A stretch of DNA of 64,000 nt from Mycobacterium lepraemurium (lineage in GTDB: Bacteria > Actinomycetota > Actinomycetes > Mycobacteriales > Mycobacteriaceae): positions 806,001 to 870,000 of the forward strand of contig CP021238.1 in NCBI GenBank assembly GCA_002291465.1, given 5' to 3'. This document shows positions 9,205 to 18,759 of the stretch, piece by piece. Under the pieces are notes generated by a model, which had not been told where the DNA came from, searched no databases, and saw only the letters and a program-made list of their open reading frames with translations. The position numbers were made by a program, and so were the translations under genes. Position 1 is the first letter of the stretch, and the number at the start of each line of letters is the position of its first letter.

Positions 9205-9238
9205 CCCCATGGCGCCGATTCGTCCCGGCGCCAAGGGG
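9205..9238 (-). terminator. Strong hairpin after adhB, likely terminator
   Basis: Arms CCCCATGGCGCC (9205-9216) and GGCGCCAAGGGG (9227-9238) pair at 11 of 12 positions around a 10-base loop. It lies 15 bases past the adhB stop and before the Rv0760c-like start, without a T run, as is common for mycobacterial terminators. Confidence 0.65.
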
Positions 9239-9252
9239 TGGCCGAAAACGGG

Positions 9253-10380
9253 TTACCGGTCGGCGTCGGTGTAGCGGATGACGCCGCGAATGTTCTTGCC
9301 GTCCAACATGTCCTGGTAGCCGTCGTTGATCTGCTCGAGCCGGTACTGGCGGGTGATCATGTCGTCCAGGTTGAGCTTGCCGGCCTTGTACATCGACAGC
9401 AGCTGCGGGATGTCGTACTGAGGGTTGCCGCCACCGAAGATGGTGCCCTGCAAACTCTTCTGCATCAGGGTCAGCATCGCCAGGTTCAGCGTCACGTTGG
9501 TGTCCAGCAGGCTGCCGATGGCGGTCAGCACGCAGGTGCCGCCCTTCTGGGTGATGTTCAGGTAGTTGTCGACGTCGGCGCCCTGCAGTTCGCCCACGGT
9601 GACGACGACCTTGTGGGCCATCAGGCCGTAGGTCACCTCGGCCATGCCGGCCATGGCGGCCATGATGTCGGGGTAGACGTGGGTGGCGCCGAACTTCAGT
9701 GCCTGGTCGCGCTTCCACTCCACCGGGTCGATCGCGAAGATGTAGCGGGCGCCGGCGTTGACCGCGCCCTGCAGCGCCGCCATGCCCACGCCGCCGACGC
9801 CGACGATGGCGACGTCCTGGCCCGGCCGGATGTCGGCGGTGCGGACCGCCGACCCGTAACCGGTGGTGACGCCGCAGCCGACCAGCGCGGCCACCTCGAA
9901 CGGGATCGACGGGTCGATCTTCACCACCGAGCTGCGGTGCACCACCATGTACGGAGAAAACGTGCCCAGCAGCGTCATGGGGTAGACGTTCTGGCCGCGG
10001 GCCTGGATGCGGAAGGTCCCGTCGGACACCGCTTCGCCGCCCAGCAGACCCGCACCCAGGTCACACAGGCTGCGCATGCCCGCCTGGCAGGTCGGACACG
10101 AGCCGCAGGACGGGATGAACGACAGTACCACGTGGTCGCCTGGGCCGATGTCCTCGACGCCGGGGCCGACCTCGGTGACGATGCCCGCGCCCTCGTGCCC
10201 GCCGAGCACCGGGAAGCCGGCCATCGGGATGCCGCCGGTGACGAGGTGATGGTCGGAGTGGCACATGCCCGCCGCTTCCATCTGGATCTGGACCTCATGC
10301 GCTTGCGGGTCGCCGATCTCGATTTCCTCGATGGACCAGGGCTGGTTGAACTCCCAGATCAGTGCGCCTTTTGTCTTCAC
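9253..10380 (-). CDS. adhB: Zinc-dependent alcohol dehydrogenase AdhB
   Basis: The 375-residue medium-chain dehydrogenase has the catalytic zinc ligands in AGMCHSDHH and GGHEGAG, four structural-zinc cysteines in CGSCPTCQAGMRSLC, and the nucleotide-binding glycines in GVGGVGMAAL. It oxidises alcohols (or reduces aldehydes) with NAD in the cytosol; its position with P450s, an SDR and an aldehyde dehydrogenase suggests processing of hydroxylated lipids. All ligand residues are intact. It corresponds to Rv0761c. It is probably the distal gene of the leftward TetR-cyp123-SDR-cyp51-ferredoxin series, although a 212-base gap with a palindrome separates it from the preceding gene and may carry its own promoter. 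Confidence 0.92.
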   Translation of the reverse strand: MKTKGALIWEFNQPWSIEEIEIGDPQAHEVQIQMEAAGMCHSDHHLVTGGIPMAGFPVLGGHEGAGIVTEVGPGVEDIGPGDHVVLSFIPSCGSCPTCQAGMRSLCDLGAGLLGGEAVSDGTFRIQARGQNVYPMTLLGTFSPYMVVHRSSVVKIDPSIPFEVAALVGCGVTTGYGSAVRTADIRPGQDVAIVGVGGVGMAALQGAVNAGARYIFAIDPVEWKRDQALKFGATHVYPDIMAAMAGMAEVTYGLMAHKVVVTVGELQGADVDNYLNITQKGGTCVLTAIGSLLDTNVTLNLAMLTLMQKSLQGTIFGGGNPQYDIPQLLSMYKAGKLNLDDMITRQYRLEQINDGYQDMLDGKNIRGVIRYTDADR

Positions 10381-10450
10381 GATGGTCCTGCCCCCATTTC
10401 GCCTTTGAATTGAGACCGACCGACCCCTTCATGCCGGCCAGCTAGGTGAC

Positions 10451-10467
10451 GGGTGCCACAGGCACCC
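10451..10467. promoter_or_regulatory. Perfect palindrome upstream of adhB
   Basis: GGGTGCC and GGCACCC are exact inverted repeats spaced by ACA, about 70 bases upstream of the adhB start in the 212-base gap 10381-10592. It could be an operator or a small hairpin. It does not resemble the GGACA-type palindromes near the TetR gene at 15.4 kb. Nothing else is recognisable in the gap. Confidence 0.45.
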
Positions 10468-10592
10468 TTGTCGCGGCAGCATAGCGCGTGCAACGAATCA
10501 AATGCTTGGTTGGTACCCGCGGCGATCGCAAGCGCGGCGGAGCCGGGCGCCGTGGGTCGCCGCCATCGACACCGCCGCGATCGCGATCCGCT

Positions 10593-11141
10593 TCACCAGA
10601 TCGGGACGGGCGCCTGGCCGAGCGGGTAGTAGCCCGGCAGCTTCTCGCCGGCGACGCTGCGCTCGATCCGCTTCTGCATGCCCGCGGACAGATCGCCGGA
10701 TTCGATGAGCTTGCCGAACATCTTCGCGACGTGACCGAAGTCGAAGAAGTCGCGCTGCCATTCGATGAGGTTGTCGCTGTTGAGCCGAAACCAGCTGCCG
10801 CCGATGCCGTAGATCTCGGCCTGGGTGCCGTCGGCCTTGTTGACGATCTGTTTCCAGAAGCCGACGATCTCGCCCTGCTTCTCGTCGATGAGCACCTTCG
10901 GGTATTCGTAGACCCAGTTCTCCAGGCCTTCCATCTCCAAACCCAGTGCGATATACCGGATTTCGTCGACTCCGACGCACATCACGTCTTCCTTGGGACC
11001 GATGTTCCAGCCGTAGGTGGCGTCCTTGGCGTAGAAGTCCGCCAGCGGCCGCCAGTCGCCGGCCTTCTCACAGTCCTTGTTGGCCTGCAACCAGCGGTCG
11101 ACCCAGGCCTCAAGTTCTTCGCGTGACGCCGTTGCTGTCAT
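10593..11141 (-). CDS. SnoaL-like protein (Rv0762c-like)
   Basis: The 182-residue protein has a nuclear transport factor 2/SnoaL-type fold signature: a leading helix (EELEAWVDRWLQANKDCEKAGDW), then FYAKDATYGWNIGP, strands with EGLENWVYEYPKVLID and VGFWKQIV, and GGSWFRLN. Members of this fold are isomerases, hydroxylases or ligand carriers, and the active residues here are not diagnostic. It starts four bases upstream of nothing but the ferredoxin stop (11145) and so is cotranscribed with ferredoxin and cyp51, suggesting an accessory role in the same oxidation pathway. It is intact. The same order occurs in M. tuberculosis. Confidence 0.85.
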   Translation of the reverse strand: MTATASREELEAWVDRWLQANKDCEKAGDWRPLADFYAKDATYGWNIGPKEDVMCVGVDEIRYIALGLEMEGLENWVYEYPKVLIDEKQGEIVGFWKQIVNKADGTQAEIYGIGGSWFRLNSDNLIEWQRDFFDFGHVAKMFGKLIESGDLSAGMQKRIERSVAGEKLPGYYPLGQAPVPIW

Positions 11142-11144
11142 GGG

Positions 11145-11366
<222 letters not shown>

Positions 11367-12718
11367 TTACGCATTACGCTTGCGGTAGCGGACCTTCGCC
11401 GGCCGGGCGAGCTGCACCACCATCTTGGAGTGGTCGTTGCGGTAGCTGTCCGCGGGTTGCGCCATCTCGAAGTCGTACTCGAGCAACAGGACCGAGAAGA
11501 TCGCCTTGATCTGCATCTGCGCGAACGCCGCACCCACACAACGGTGCCGGCCCGCGCCGAACGGAATCCAGGTCCACCGGTTGACGATGTCGGCCTGCTC
11601 GGGCTTATTGTAGCGGTCGGGCTTGAACGCGTCCGGGTCGGGAAAGTACTCCGGGATGCGGTTGCTGATCGCCGGGGAGGCCGCGACATAGTCGCCCTCG
11701 TGGATGGGAAAGCCCTCGACCTCGAACTCGCCCTTGGCCACCCGCATCAGGATGATCAGCGGAGGGTGCAGCCGCAGCTCTCCTTGACCACGTTGTCCAG
11801 CTTCGGAATCGACCGCAGCGCATGGAAACTCACTCCTGGCCGTCGGCGTAGAGCTCCTCGAGCTCGGCCAGGACCTCGGCGTACGCGTCGGGATGGCGGA
11901 TCAACTCGATCAGCGTCCACGCCGAGGTTCCCGAACTGGTGTGACGCCCGGCGAACATCAGCGAGATGAACATCCCGGTGATCTCGTCGGCGGAGAACCG
12001 CGGCTTGCCGTCCTCGTCCTTGATCGACACCAGTACGTCGAGCATGTCGCGGTCGGCCTTGTCCTTGGGCGGGTTGGCCAGCCGCTGGTCCATGATCTCC
12101 TGCACCAGCGCAACGAGTTTCACCCGCGCCTCGTCGCGTCGTTTGAAGCTTTCGATCGGCAGGTAGGGATCGACGTAGCACAGCGGGTCGGTCCCGCGTT
12201 CCAGGTCGTGGTAGTACTCGGCGAACCGGTGGTCGAGCTGCTCGCGGAACTTCAGCCCGATCAGGCACGCCGTCGAGGTGTAGATGGTCAGCTCGGCGAA
12301 GAAGTCGAGCAGCTCGATCTCGCCCTCGTCCCCCAGTCGGCGATCATCTTCTTGGCCTCGCCCTCGATGGTGCTGGCGTGGCCCTTCATCTGCTCGCCGC
12401 GCAGCGCCGAGTTGTGCAGCATCTCCTTGCGCCGCTCGGGGCTGACGTCGAACACCACGCCCTTGCCGAAGATCGGCGTCATGAACGGATACGCCTGGCC
12501 TGGTCGAGGTCCTCGTCGGCGGAGCGGAAGAAGAACTCGTTGGCCTTGGCGCCCGAGAGCAGGATGACGTGCTTGTCCACCAGCTGGAACCAACCGACGT
12601 CGCCGCACTCGTCGCGCACGCGCTGCATCAAACCGATTGGGTCGGTGCGGAATTCCTCGAGGTGACCGTGTTCTTCCTCGCCGCCGGAAACCCGGGGCAC
12701 CACAGTGCTGGTCGTCAT
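11367..12718 (-). pseudogene. cyp51: Sterol 14-alpha-demethylase CYP51, four frameshifts
   Basis: Translated across all frames, the segment matches mycobacterial CYP51 from start (VPRVSGGEEEHGHLEEFRTD) to end (RNDHSKMVVQLARPAKVRYR). The I-helix (MFAGRHTSSGT) and heme loop FGAGRHRCVG are readable. Four single-base deletions break it, near 12495, 12331, 11832 and 11781, the last inside the ExxR region (KE then LRLHPP). The largest remaining open pieces are about 90-125 residues, so no P450 can form. ATG 12718 overlaps the stop of the SDR gene (ATGA), showing the former coupling. CYP51 is the azole target, and mycobacterial CYP51 demethylates plant-type sterols. Its loss is compatible with host-restricted life. 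Confidence 0.9.
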
Positions 12719-13541
12719 TGTCCTGGCATCCCCTCTTCGCCGAGTGCGAGCTTCTGGCGATCCCTGTTGTCCGCCAACGGTGCTTCGGGCTGAAGCTCCA
12801 TGTTCGCGATGAAGCCGCCGCGCGGTGTCTCGGCGACGAACGTGATGGCTTGCGCCAGGTCCGCCGCGCGCAGGAAGTAGTCGTGGCGTGCCTGGCCCCA
12901 TTTGGCCCAGTCCTCCAGGGCCGGGCCTATCTTCTCGGCCGGCAGCTCCATCCCATCGCCGTCTTCGTCGGCCCCGGGTGCGTGACCGAGGCCCGCAGCC
13001 CGGTGCCCTCGAGCTCCATCTGGAAGTTGTTGACCATCGCCACCAGCGCGGCCTTGGCCGCGCCGTAGGCGCCCATGTGCGGCCGCTGGCGCAGGGCCAC
13101 GTCGGAGCCGACGAAGATCAGGTCGCCGCGTTGCCGCTCGAGCATGCCGGGCAGCACGGCCGAGGCCAACCGGAAGGCGCTGACCAGATGTATCTGCAGT
13201 TGCGACTCGAATTCGTCGCCCGCGATCTCGGCGAGCTTGCCGAAGTAGGTGTCGCCCGCGCCGGCTACCAGCACCTTGATGTCGCCCAACGCGTCCACCG
13301 ACTGTGCGACAAAGGATTTCACCGAGTTCGGGTCGGTGACGTCCAGGTGGAATCCCACCGCTTCGCCGCCGTCGGCGTTGATCTTGCCGACGATGTCGTT
13401 GAGTTTCTCCACCCGCCGGGCGCCCAGCGCGACCGGGAAGCCGTGCGCCGCGAGCTCGATCGCGGTGGCCTCGCCGATCCCGGAGGAGGCCCCGGCCACG
13501 ATGGCCGGGCGGCGTTCGGGCAACGGATCAAACCGGGGCAT
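12715..13541 (-). pseudogene. Short-chain dehydrogenase (Rv0765c-like), one frameshift
   Basis: The first 200 residues are a normal SDR: cofactor motif AGASSGIG, NAG-like VAGAGD, and catalytic YGAAK. Near 12946 one base is missing (AGCTGCCG where AGCCTGCCG is expected), so the native frame stops at 12927 after GWSCRPRR. The remaining 70 residues (LPAEKIGPALEDWAKWGQ to EEGMPGQ) continue in the next frame to 12715. The truncated product keeps the Rossmann core and active site but lacks the C-terminal substrate-binding part. ATG 13541 directly abuts the cyp123 stop, and its own stop overlaps the cyp51 start, so it sits in a tight operon. The likely role was oxidation of a P450-hydroxylated lipid. 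Confidence 0.85.
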
Positions 13542-14776
13542 TCAGCGGTCCTCCACGCTCATGGGTAAGTGAGCGAATCCGCGGACATTGCTGGAGTGGA
13601 CGCGGACGGCGTTGGCCTCTCCCACCTCATATCCGTGGATTCGCTTGAACAACTCGGTGAGCGCAACCCGGGCCTCCATCCGCGCCAGATGCGCGCCCAG
13701 GCAGAAGTGTGCGCCACTACCGAAACTCAACAGTTTGGGCCCGATTTCGCGCCCGATCAGATAATCGTCGGGGTTGTCGAAGACCCGCTCGTCGCGGTGC
13801 CCGGAGCCGGGCAACAGCAGCAGGACGTCGCCCTCGGGAATGGTGGTGTCGTACAGGGTCAGCGGCCCGGAGACGGTGCGGGCCAGGATCTGCTGGACGT
13901 GTCGTAGCGCAACGTCTCCTCGACCCACAACGGCACCCGGGACAGGTCGTCGTAGACCGGCGTCAGCTGGTCGGGGTTCTTGTGGCCCCAAAATGCGGCA
14001 TTGGCAAGCAGTTTGGTGGTGGTGGTGGTGGTCTCGTTACCGGCGATCACCATCAGGAACATGAAGCCGAGCACCTCGTCGTCGGTGAGCCGATCGCCGT
14101 CGATCTCGGCCTCCAGCAGCGCCGACGTCAGGTCCCCGGTGGGCTTCTTGCGCCGCTCCTCGACCATCCCCTGGTAGTAGACGATGAGGTTGAGCGAGGC
14201 CTCGACCGCCTCCGGCGGCACGTCGGTGACCCCCTCCTCGCGGTGCATCACGCCGTCGGCCCAGGCCCGCACCTGAACTCGATCGGCCTGGGGCACACCC
14301 ATCAGCTCGGAGATGACGTCCATGGGCAGCTTGTCGGCGAATTCGTCGACATAGTCGCCGGCGCCGCCGGCCGCAGAGCCCGTCTTGTCCAGCATGGTGT
14401 CGAGGTGCTGGGTCGCGATCTCGGTGACCCGGGGCTCCAGTTCGCGAATCCGCCTGGGCGTGAAGCCCTTCGAGACCAGCGTGCGCAGACGCAGATGGGC
14501 GGGGTCGTCCATCGCCAGAAACGACATCGTCTTGGACGCGTGCGGGCCGCGGGACGCCGGGTCCAGAGAGACGCCGTACTTGTTGGAAAGCGTTGTGCTG
14601 TTGCGGAATCCCTGCAGCACGTCCCGATGCCGGGACAGCGCCCAGAACTTCAGTTCGTCGTTGCGGTACAGCGGGGCCTCATCGCGAAGCCGCTTGTAGT
14701 ACGGGTAGGGGTCTTCGTGGAAGTCGTAATCGTAGGGGCCGAGCACCAACTCGTGGTCGCCCACATGGACGGTCAT
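13542..14776 (-). pseudogene. cyp123: Cytochrome P450 CYP123, one frameshift
   Basis: The protein aligns along its whole length with CYP123: N-terminal VLGPYDYDFHEDPYPYY, I-helix AGNETT, ExxR in EETLRYD, and heme loop FGSGAHFCLG with the Cys ligand. One base is lost near 13894, just after ETLRYDTSS, moving the heme-binding third (QILARTV onward) into another frame. The translated product therefore lacks the heme loop and cannot be a P450. A run of six Thr codons follows Glu in the I-helix motif, probably a triplet expansion. The TetR stop overlaps its ATG 14774-14776. Relatives are orphan P450s thought to act on lipids. Confidence 0.87.
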
Positions 14777-15420
14777 CGTGTGTCTCCAGTCTCTGTCTCT
14801 GGGCTTGCCTGTGTGGTGCCGGCCAGGATGAGCCGCACCACGTAGGCCAGCCGATCGGCGATCTCGCGGTAGCTGCACTCGCCGCTGCCGGCCTGGACCA
14901 GCGCGCCGAAGAACGACATCTCCAGCGCCGACACCGTGGTCGGGTCGGCGTCGGGGCCCATCGCCGAGGTGATCCGGCGGTGGATCTCCACCCCGATCCG
15001 GTCGCGCGCCGCGCGCACCGCGGGATCGGCGCCGCCGCTGAGCAACGCCGTCGTGCAGGCCGCGCTCACCTCCGGCTCGTCGGCGACCACCAGGGCCAGG
15101 TGCCGCAGCACCTGTTCGACCCGGGTCGGCATCGGGTCGTTGACGTCGGTGAAGTAGGGGACCTGGCGCACCAGGTCCAGGTAGACCTCGGCGATCAGGT
15201 GGTTCTTCGACGAGAAGTAGGTGTAGGCGGTGGCGGGGGCTACCTTGGCGCGGGCCGCCACCGCACGCACCGTCAGGTCGGAGTAGGACTTCTCCCGCAG
15301 CGTTTCGATCCCGGCGGCCAGCACCTCGCGGAAGGTCTCCTCCTGGCGCCGGTTGCGCGGCGGCTGACCGGTCTCACCGCCGGCGTCGGATGTGATAGCC
15401 ACCAGGGCGTCGCTGGACAC
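14773..15420 (-). CDS. TetR-family regulator (Rv0767c-like) of the P450 operon
   Basis: The 215-residue protein has an N-terminal helix-turn-helix (DLTVRAVAARAKVAPATAYTYFSSKNHL, residues about 48-75) and a helical ligand domain. It starts at GTG 15420 and its stop overlaps the cyp123 start, so it heads the leftward operon and faces aldA. TetR proteins are repressors released by a small ligand, here plausibly a lipid or sterol-derived substrate. Two copies of the palindrome GGACA-NN-TGTCC flank the intergenic region, one lying across this gene's own start codon, which fits autoregulation and control of aldA. No lesion is present, unlike the genes it likely controls. Confidence 0.88.
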   Translation of the reverse strand: MSSDALVAITSDAGGETGQPPRNRRQEETFREVLAAGIETLREKSYSDLTVRAVAARAKVAPATAYTYFSSKNHLIAEVYLDLVRQVPYFTDVNDPMPTRVEQVLRHLALVVADEPEVSAACTTALLSGGADPAVRAARDRIGVEIHRRITSAMGPDADPTTVSALEMSFFGALVQAGSGECSYREIADRLAYVVRLILAGTTQASPETETGDTR

Positions 15421-15426
15421 ATGTCC
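15415..15426. promoter_or_regulatory. Candidate TetR operator 1 (GGACACATGTCC)
   Basis: A perfect inverted repeat GGACA/TGTCC with a 2-base spacer spans the GTG start of the TetR gene. The same arms occur at 15575-15586 in the same divergent region. Confidence 0.6.
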
Positions 15427-15574
15427 AAGCTAGCGGACGGGTTCGCCACGAAGCAAGCCCGATCCGGAAAGACACCGTATAATCAGCTGTTTTCGTGCTG
15501 TTTCTGGTGGCTTGCCCCGATCGCCCCCTGCACCGCCTGTGGGCGGGAGACTATAGGTTCGATCGGACAATATC

Positions 15575-15586
15575 GGACAACTGTCC
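15575..15586. promoter_or_regulatory. Candidate TetR operator 2 (GGACAACTGTCC)
   Basis: A second GGACA-NN-TGTCC palindrome lies 49 bases upstream of the aldA start. It is preceded by a direct copy of one half-site (TCGGACAATA at 15563-15572), so a larger operator is possible. Confidence 0.6.
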
Positions 15587-15634
15587 ACTAGCTTGGCGGG
15601 CCGGCTTCGACGGTCGCGCAGACGGGAGCACGAG

Positions 15635-17104
15635 ATGGCCTTGCTGGCCGACGGCGTGAGTGAACTGTTCATCGACGGCAAGATGTCGGCCGGCAACGCC
15701 GGCACCTTCCCGACGGTTAATCCGGCGACCGAGGAAGTGCTCGGCGTGGCCGCCAACGCCGACGCCGCCGACATGGACCGCGCGATCGACGCCGCGCGGC
15801 GGGCGTTCGACGAGACGGACTGGTCGCGCAATACCGAGTTGCGGGTGCGCTGCGTGCGCCAGCTGCGCGACGCGATGCGCGAACACATCGAGGAACTCCG
15901 CGAAATCACCATCGCCGAGGTCGGCGCCCCGTGGATACTCACCTCGGCTGCCCAGCTGGAGGGTCCGGTCGGCGACCTGAGCTTCGCCGCCGACACCGCC
16001 GAGTCCTACGAGTGGAATTAGGATCTCGGTCAGGCATCGCCGATGGGCATCCCGACCCGGCGCACCATCGCGCGGGAAGCCGTCGGTGTGGTCGGGGCGA
16101 TCACGCCGTGGAACTTCCCGCACCAGATCAACCTCGCCAAACTGGGGCCCGCCCTGGCCGCCGGAAACACCGTCGTCCTCAAGCCCGCGCCGGACACCCC
16201 GTGGTACGCCGCCGTGCTCGGTCGACTGATCGCCGAGCACACCGACTTCCCGCCCGGCGTCGTCAACATCGACACCTCCGACGACCACGGCGTGGGAGCG
16301 CTGCTGTCGAAAGACCCTCGGGTGGAGATGGTTTCGTTCACCGGGTCGACGGCCACCGGGCGCAGCGTGATGAGCGATGCCGCCGCCACCATCAAGCGGG
16401 TGTTTTTGGAGCTGGGCGGCAAGTCGGCGTTCGTCGTGCTCGACGACGCCGACCTGGGCGGGGCGTGCTCGATGTAGGCGTTCACCGCGGCCATGCACGC
16501 CGGGCAGGGCTGCGCCATCACCACCAGGCTGCTGGTGCCCCGCAGCCGCTACGACGAGGCCGTCGCCGCCGCGGCCGGCACCATGGGATCGATCAAGTCG
16601 GGCGATCCCAACGACCCCGGAACCGTTTGCGGCCCGGTGATTTCGGCGCGGCAACGCGACCGGGTGCAAGGCTATCTCGATCTGGCGATCGCCGAGGGCG
16701 GCACGTTCGCCTGCGGCGGCGGACGCCAGGCCGACAAGGACGTCGGCTTCTTCATCGAGCCCACCGTCATCGCGGGCCTGACCAACGATGCCCGGCCGGC
16801 CCGTGAGGAGATCTTCGGCCCGGTGCTCACCGTGATCGCCTACGACGGGGAGGAGGACGCCTTGCGGATCGCCAACGACTCGCCATATGGCTTGTCCGGC
16901 AAGGTGTTCAGCGCCGACCTGGAACGCGCCGCCAACTTCGCGTCCCGGTTGCGGGTGGGCACCGTCAACGTCAACGGCGGTGTCTGGTACTCCGCGGATG
17001 CGCCGTTCGGCGGCTACAAGCAATCCGGCAACGGGCGCGAAATGGGCCTGGCCGGCTTCGAGGAATACCTGGAAATCAAGACCATCGCCACGGCCGTACA
17101 GTGA
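15635..17104 (+). pseudogene. aldA: Aldehyde dehydrogenase AldA with two in-frame TAG codons
   Basis: The frame runs without indels from ATG 15635 to the stop at 17102-17104 (489 codons, the normal length) and matches Rv0768 AldA. ITPWNFPHQ (cofactor), FTGSTATG, the general base Glu in LELGGK, and the nucleophile Cys in GQGCAI are all visible. Two amber codons interrupt it: TAG at 16019-16021 (where relatives have Gln in KQDLG) and TAG at 16475-16477 (where relatives have Ser in VSAFTA). The second lies just before the catalytic Cys. AldA oxidises aldehydes to acids with NAD(P), a natural step after AdhB. It is divergent from the TetR operon and probably under the same repressor. Confidence 0.9.
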
Positions 17105-17134
17105 CCGCGCCGCGCGGCTGACCGAGAGGAAAAC

Positions 17135-17884
17135 ATGCGATTCGAGAACAAAGTTGGCATCGTCACCGGATCCGGGGGCGGCATCGGGCAGGCGTACGCC
17201 GAGGCGCTGGCCCGCGAGGGCGCGGCGGTGGTGGTCGCCGACATCAACGCCGAGGCGGCCGAGGCCGTCGCCAAACAGATTGTCGCCGACGGTGGTACGG
17301 CCATCAGCGTCGCGGTCGACGTGTCCGACCCCGAGTCGGCCAAGGCGATGGCCGACCGCACCCTGGCCGAATTCGGCGGCATCGACTACCTGGTCAACAA
17401 CGCCGCGATCTTCGGGCGCATGAAGCTGGACTTCCTGCTCACCATCGACCCGGAGTACTACAAGAAATTCATGAGCGTGAACCTCGACGGCGCGCTGTGG
17501 TGCACCCGCGCGGTGTACAAGAAGATGACCAAGCGCGGCGGCGGGGCGATCGTCAACCAGTCGTCCACCGCGGCCTGGCTGTATTCGAACTACTACGGCC
17601 TGGCCAAGGTCGGCATCAACGGCCTGACCCAGCAGCTGTTCCGCGAACTGGGCGGGCGCAACATCCGGATCAACGCGATCGCGCCTGGGCCCATCGACAC
17701 CGAGGCCAACCGGACTACCACACCCAAAGAGATGGTCTACGACGTAGTCAAGGGACTTCCGTTGTCGCGCATGGGAACTCACGAAGACTTGGTTGGCATG
17801 TGCTTGTTCCTGCTGTCCGACGAGGCGTCGTGGATCACCGGGCGGATCTTCAACGTCGACGGCGGGCAGATAATCCGATCATGA
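17135..17884 (+). CDS. Short-chain dehydrogenase (Rv0769-like)
   Basis: The 249-residue SDR has cofactor motif TGSGGGIG, NNAA in the fourth strand, catalytic Ser in VNQSSTAA and YYGLAK with Tyr and Lys, and ends with the usual C-terminus WITGRIFNVDGGQII. It is NAD(P)-dependent and oxidises a hydroxyl group, perhaps on a lipid acyl or sterol-like intermediate, given its place between aldA and a hydroxyisobutyrate dehydrogenase-type gene. ATG 17135 follows GAGAGGAAA. Its stop overlaps the next start (ATGA at 17881-17884), so the two are coupled. It is intact although the gene in front of it is broken. Confidence 0.92.
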   Translation: MRFENKVGIVTGSGGGIGQAYAEALAREGAAVVVADINAEAAEAVAKQIVADGGTAISVAVDVSDPESAKAMADRTLAEFGGIDYLVNNAAIFGRMKLDFLLTIDPEYYKKFMSVNLDGALWCTRAVYKKMTKRGGGAIVNQSSTAAWLYSNYYGLAKVGINGLTQQLFRELGGRNIRINAIAPGPIDTEANRTTTPKEMVYDVVKGLPLSRMGTHEDLVGMCLFLLSDEASWITGRIFNVDGGQIIRS

Positions 17885-18759
17885 CGACGAACGCGGCGCA
17901 CACGACCGAGCAGCTGAAGCTCGGCTACATCGGGCTGGGCAATATGGGCGCGCCGATGGCCACCAGGATGACCGAATGGCCGGTCGGGGTAACGGTTTAC
18001 GACATCCGAGTCGAGGCGATGACGCCGCCGGCCGAGGCGGGCACCACCCTTGCCGACAGCGTGGCCGACGTCGCCGCCGCCGACCTGATCCACATTACCG
18101 TGCTCGACGACGCCCAGGTGCGTGAGGTGGTCGGCGAGCTGGCCGGGCACGCCAAGCCGGGCATGGTGATCGCGATCCACTCGACCATCAGCGACACCAC
18201 CGCAGTCGAACTGGCCTGCGATCTCAAGGCGCGGGACATCCACATCGTCGACGCCCCGGTCAGCGGCGGCGCGGCCGCCGCCGCCCGGGGTGAGCTTGCC
18301 ACCATGGTGGGCGCCGACCGCGAGGTCTACGAGCGGATCAAGCCGGCGTTCAAACACTGGGAGGCGGTCGTCATCCACGCCGGTGAACCGGGTGCGGGAA
18401 CCCGAATGAAGTTGGCCCGCAACATGTTGACGTTCACCTCGTATGCCGCCGCGTGCGAGGCGATGAAGTTGGCTGAGGCGGCCGGGCTGGACCTGCAGGC
18501 GCTGGGCCGGGTGGTGCGTCATACCGACGCGCTCACCGGCGGTCCGGGCGCGATCATGTTGCGCGACAACATGAAAGACCTCGAGCCGGACAACTTCCTC
18601 TACCAGCCGTTCTTGCACACCTGCGGCCTGGGGGAGAAGGATCTGAGCCTGGCGCTGGCGTTGGGTGAGGCGGTCTCGGTCGACCTGCCACTGGCCCGGC
18701 TGGCGTACGAGGGGCTGGCGGCCGGGCTCGGCGTGCCACACACGGAGAAAGAGGCGTGA
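17881..18759 (+). CDS. 3-hydroxyisobutyrate dehydrogenase-family protein (Rv0770-like)
   Basis: The 292-residue protein starts with a Rossmann motif GYIGLGNMGAPMA, has the family substrate-binding signature VDAPVSGGAAAA and the catalytic Lys in TRMKLARNML, then a helical C-terminal domain. Such beta-hydroxyacid dehydrogenases oxidise short hydroxy acids with NAD(P). It overlaps the preceding SDR by ATGA and the following CMD-family gene by TGATG, so all three were translated together. The natural substrate is unknown; the operon as a whole looks like the end of a degradative pathway. No lesion is seen. Confidence 0.9.
   Translation: MTTNAAHTTEQLKLGYIGLGNMGAPMATRMTEWPVGVTVYDIRVEAMTPPAEAGTTLADSVADVAAADLIHITVLDDAQVREVVGELAGHAKPGMVIAIHSTISDTTAVELACDLKARDIHIVDAPVSGGAAAAARGELATMVGADREVYERIKPAFKHWEAVVIHAGEPGAGTRMKLARNMLTFTSYAAACEAMKLAEAAGLDLQALGRVVRHTDALTGGPGAIMLRDNMKDLEPDNFLYQPFLHTCGLGEKDLSLALALGEAVSVDLPLARLAYEGLAAGLGVPHTEKEA

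Noticed and set aside
15551..17782. 743-codon minus-strand frame opposite aldA and the SDR gene
   Set aside because: Shadow frame caused by high third-position GC; the plus strand encodes complete families.
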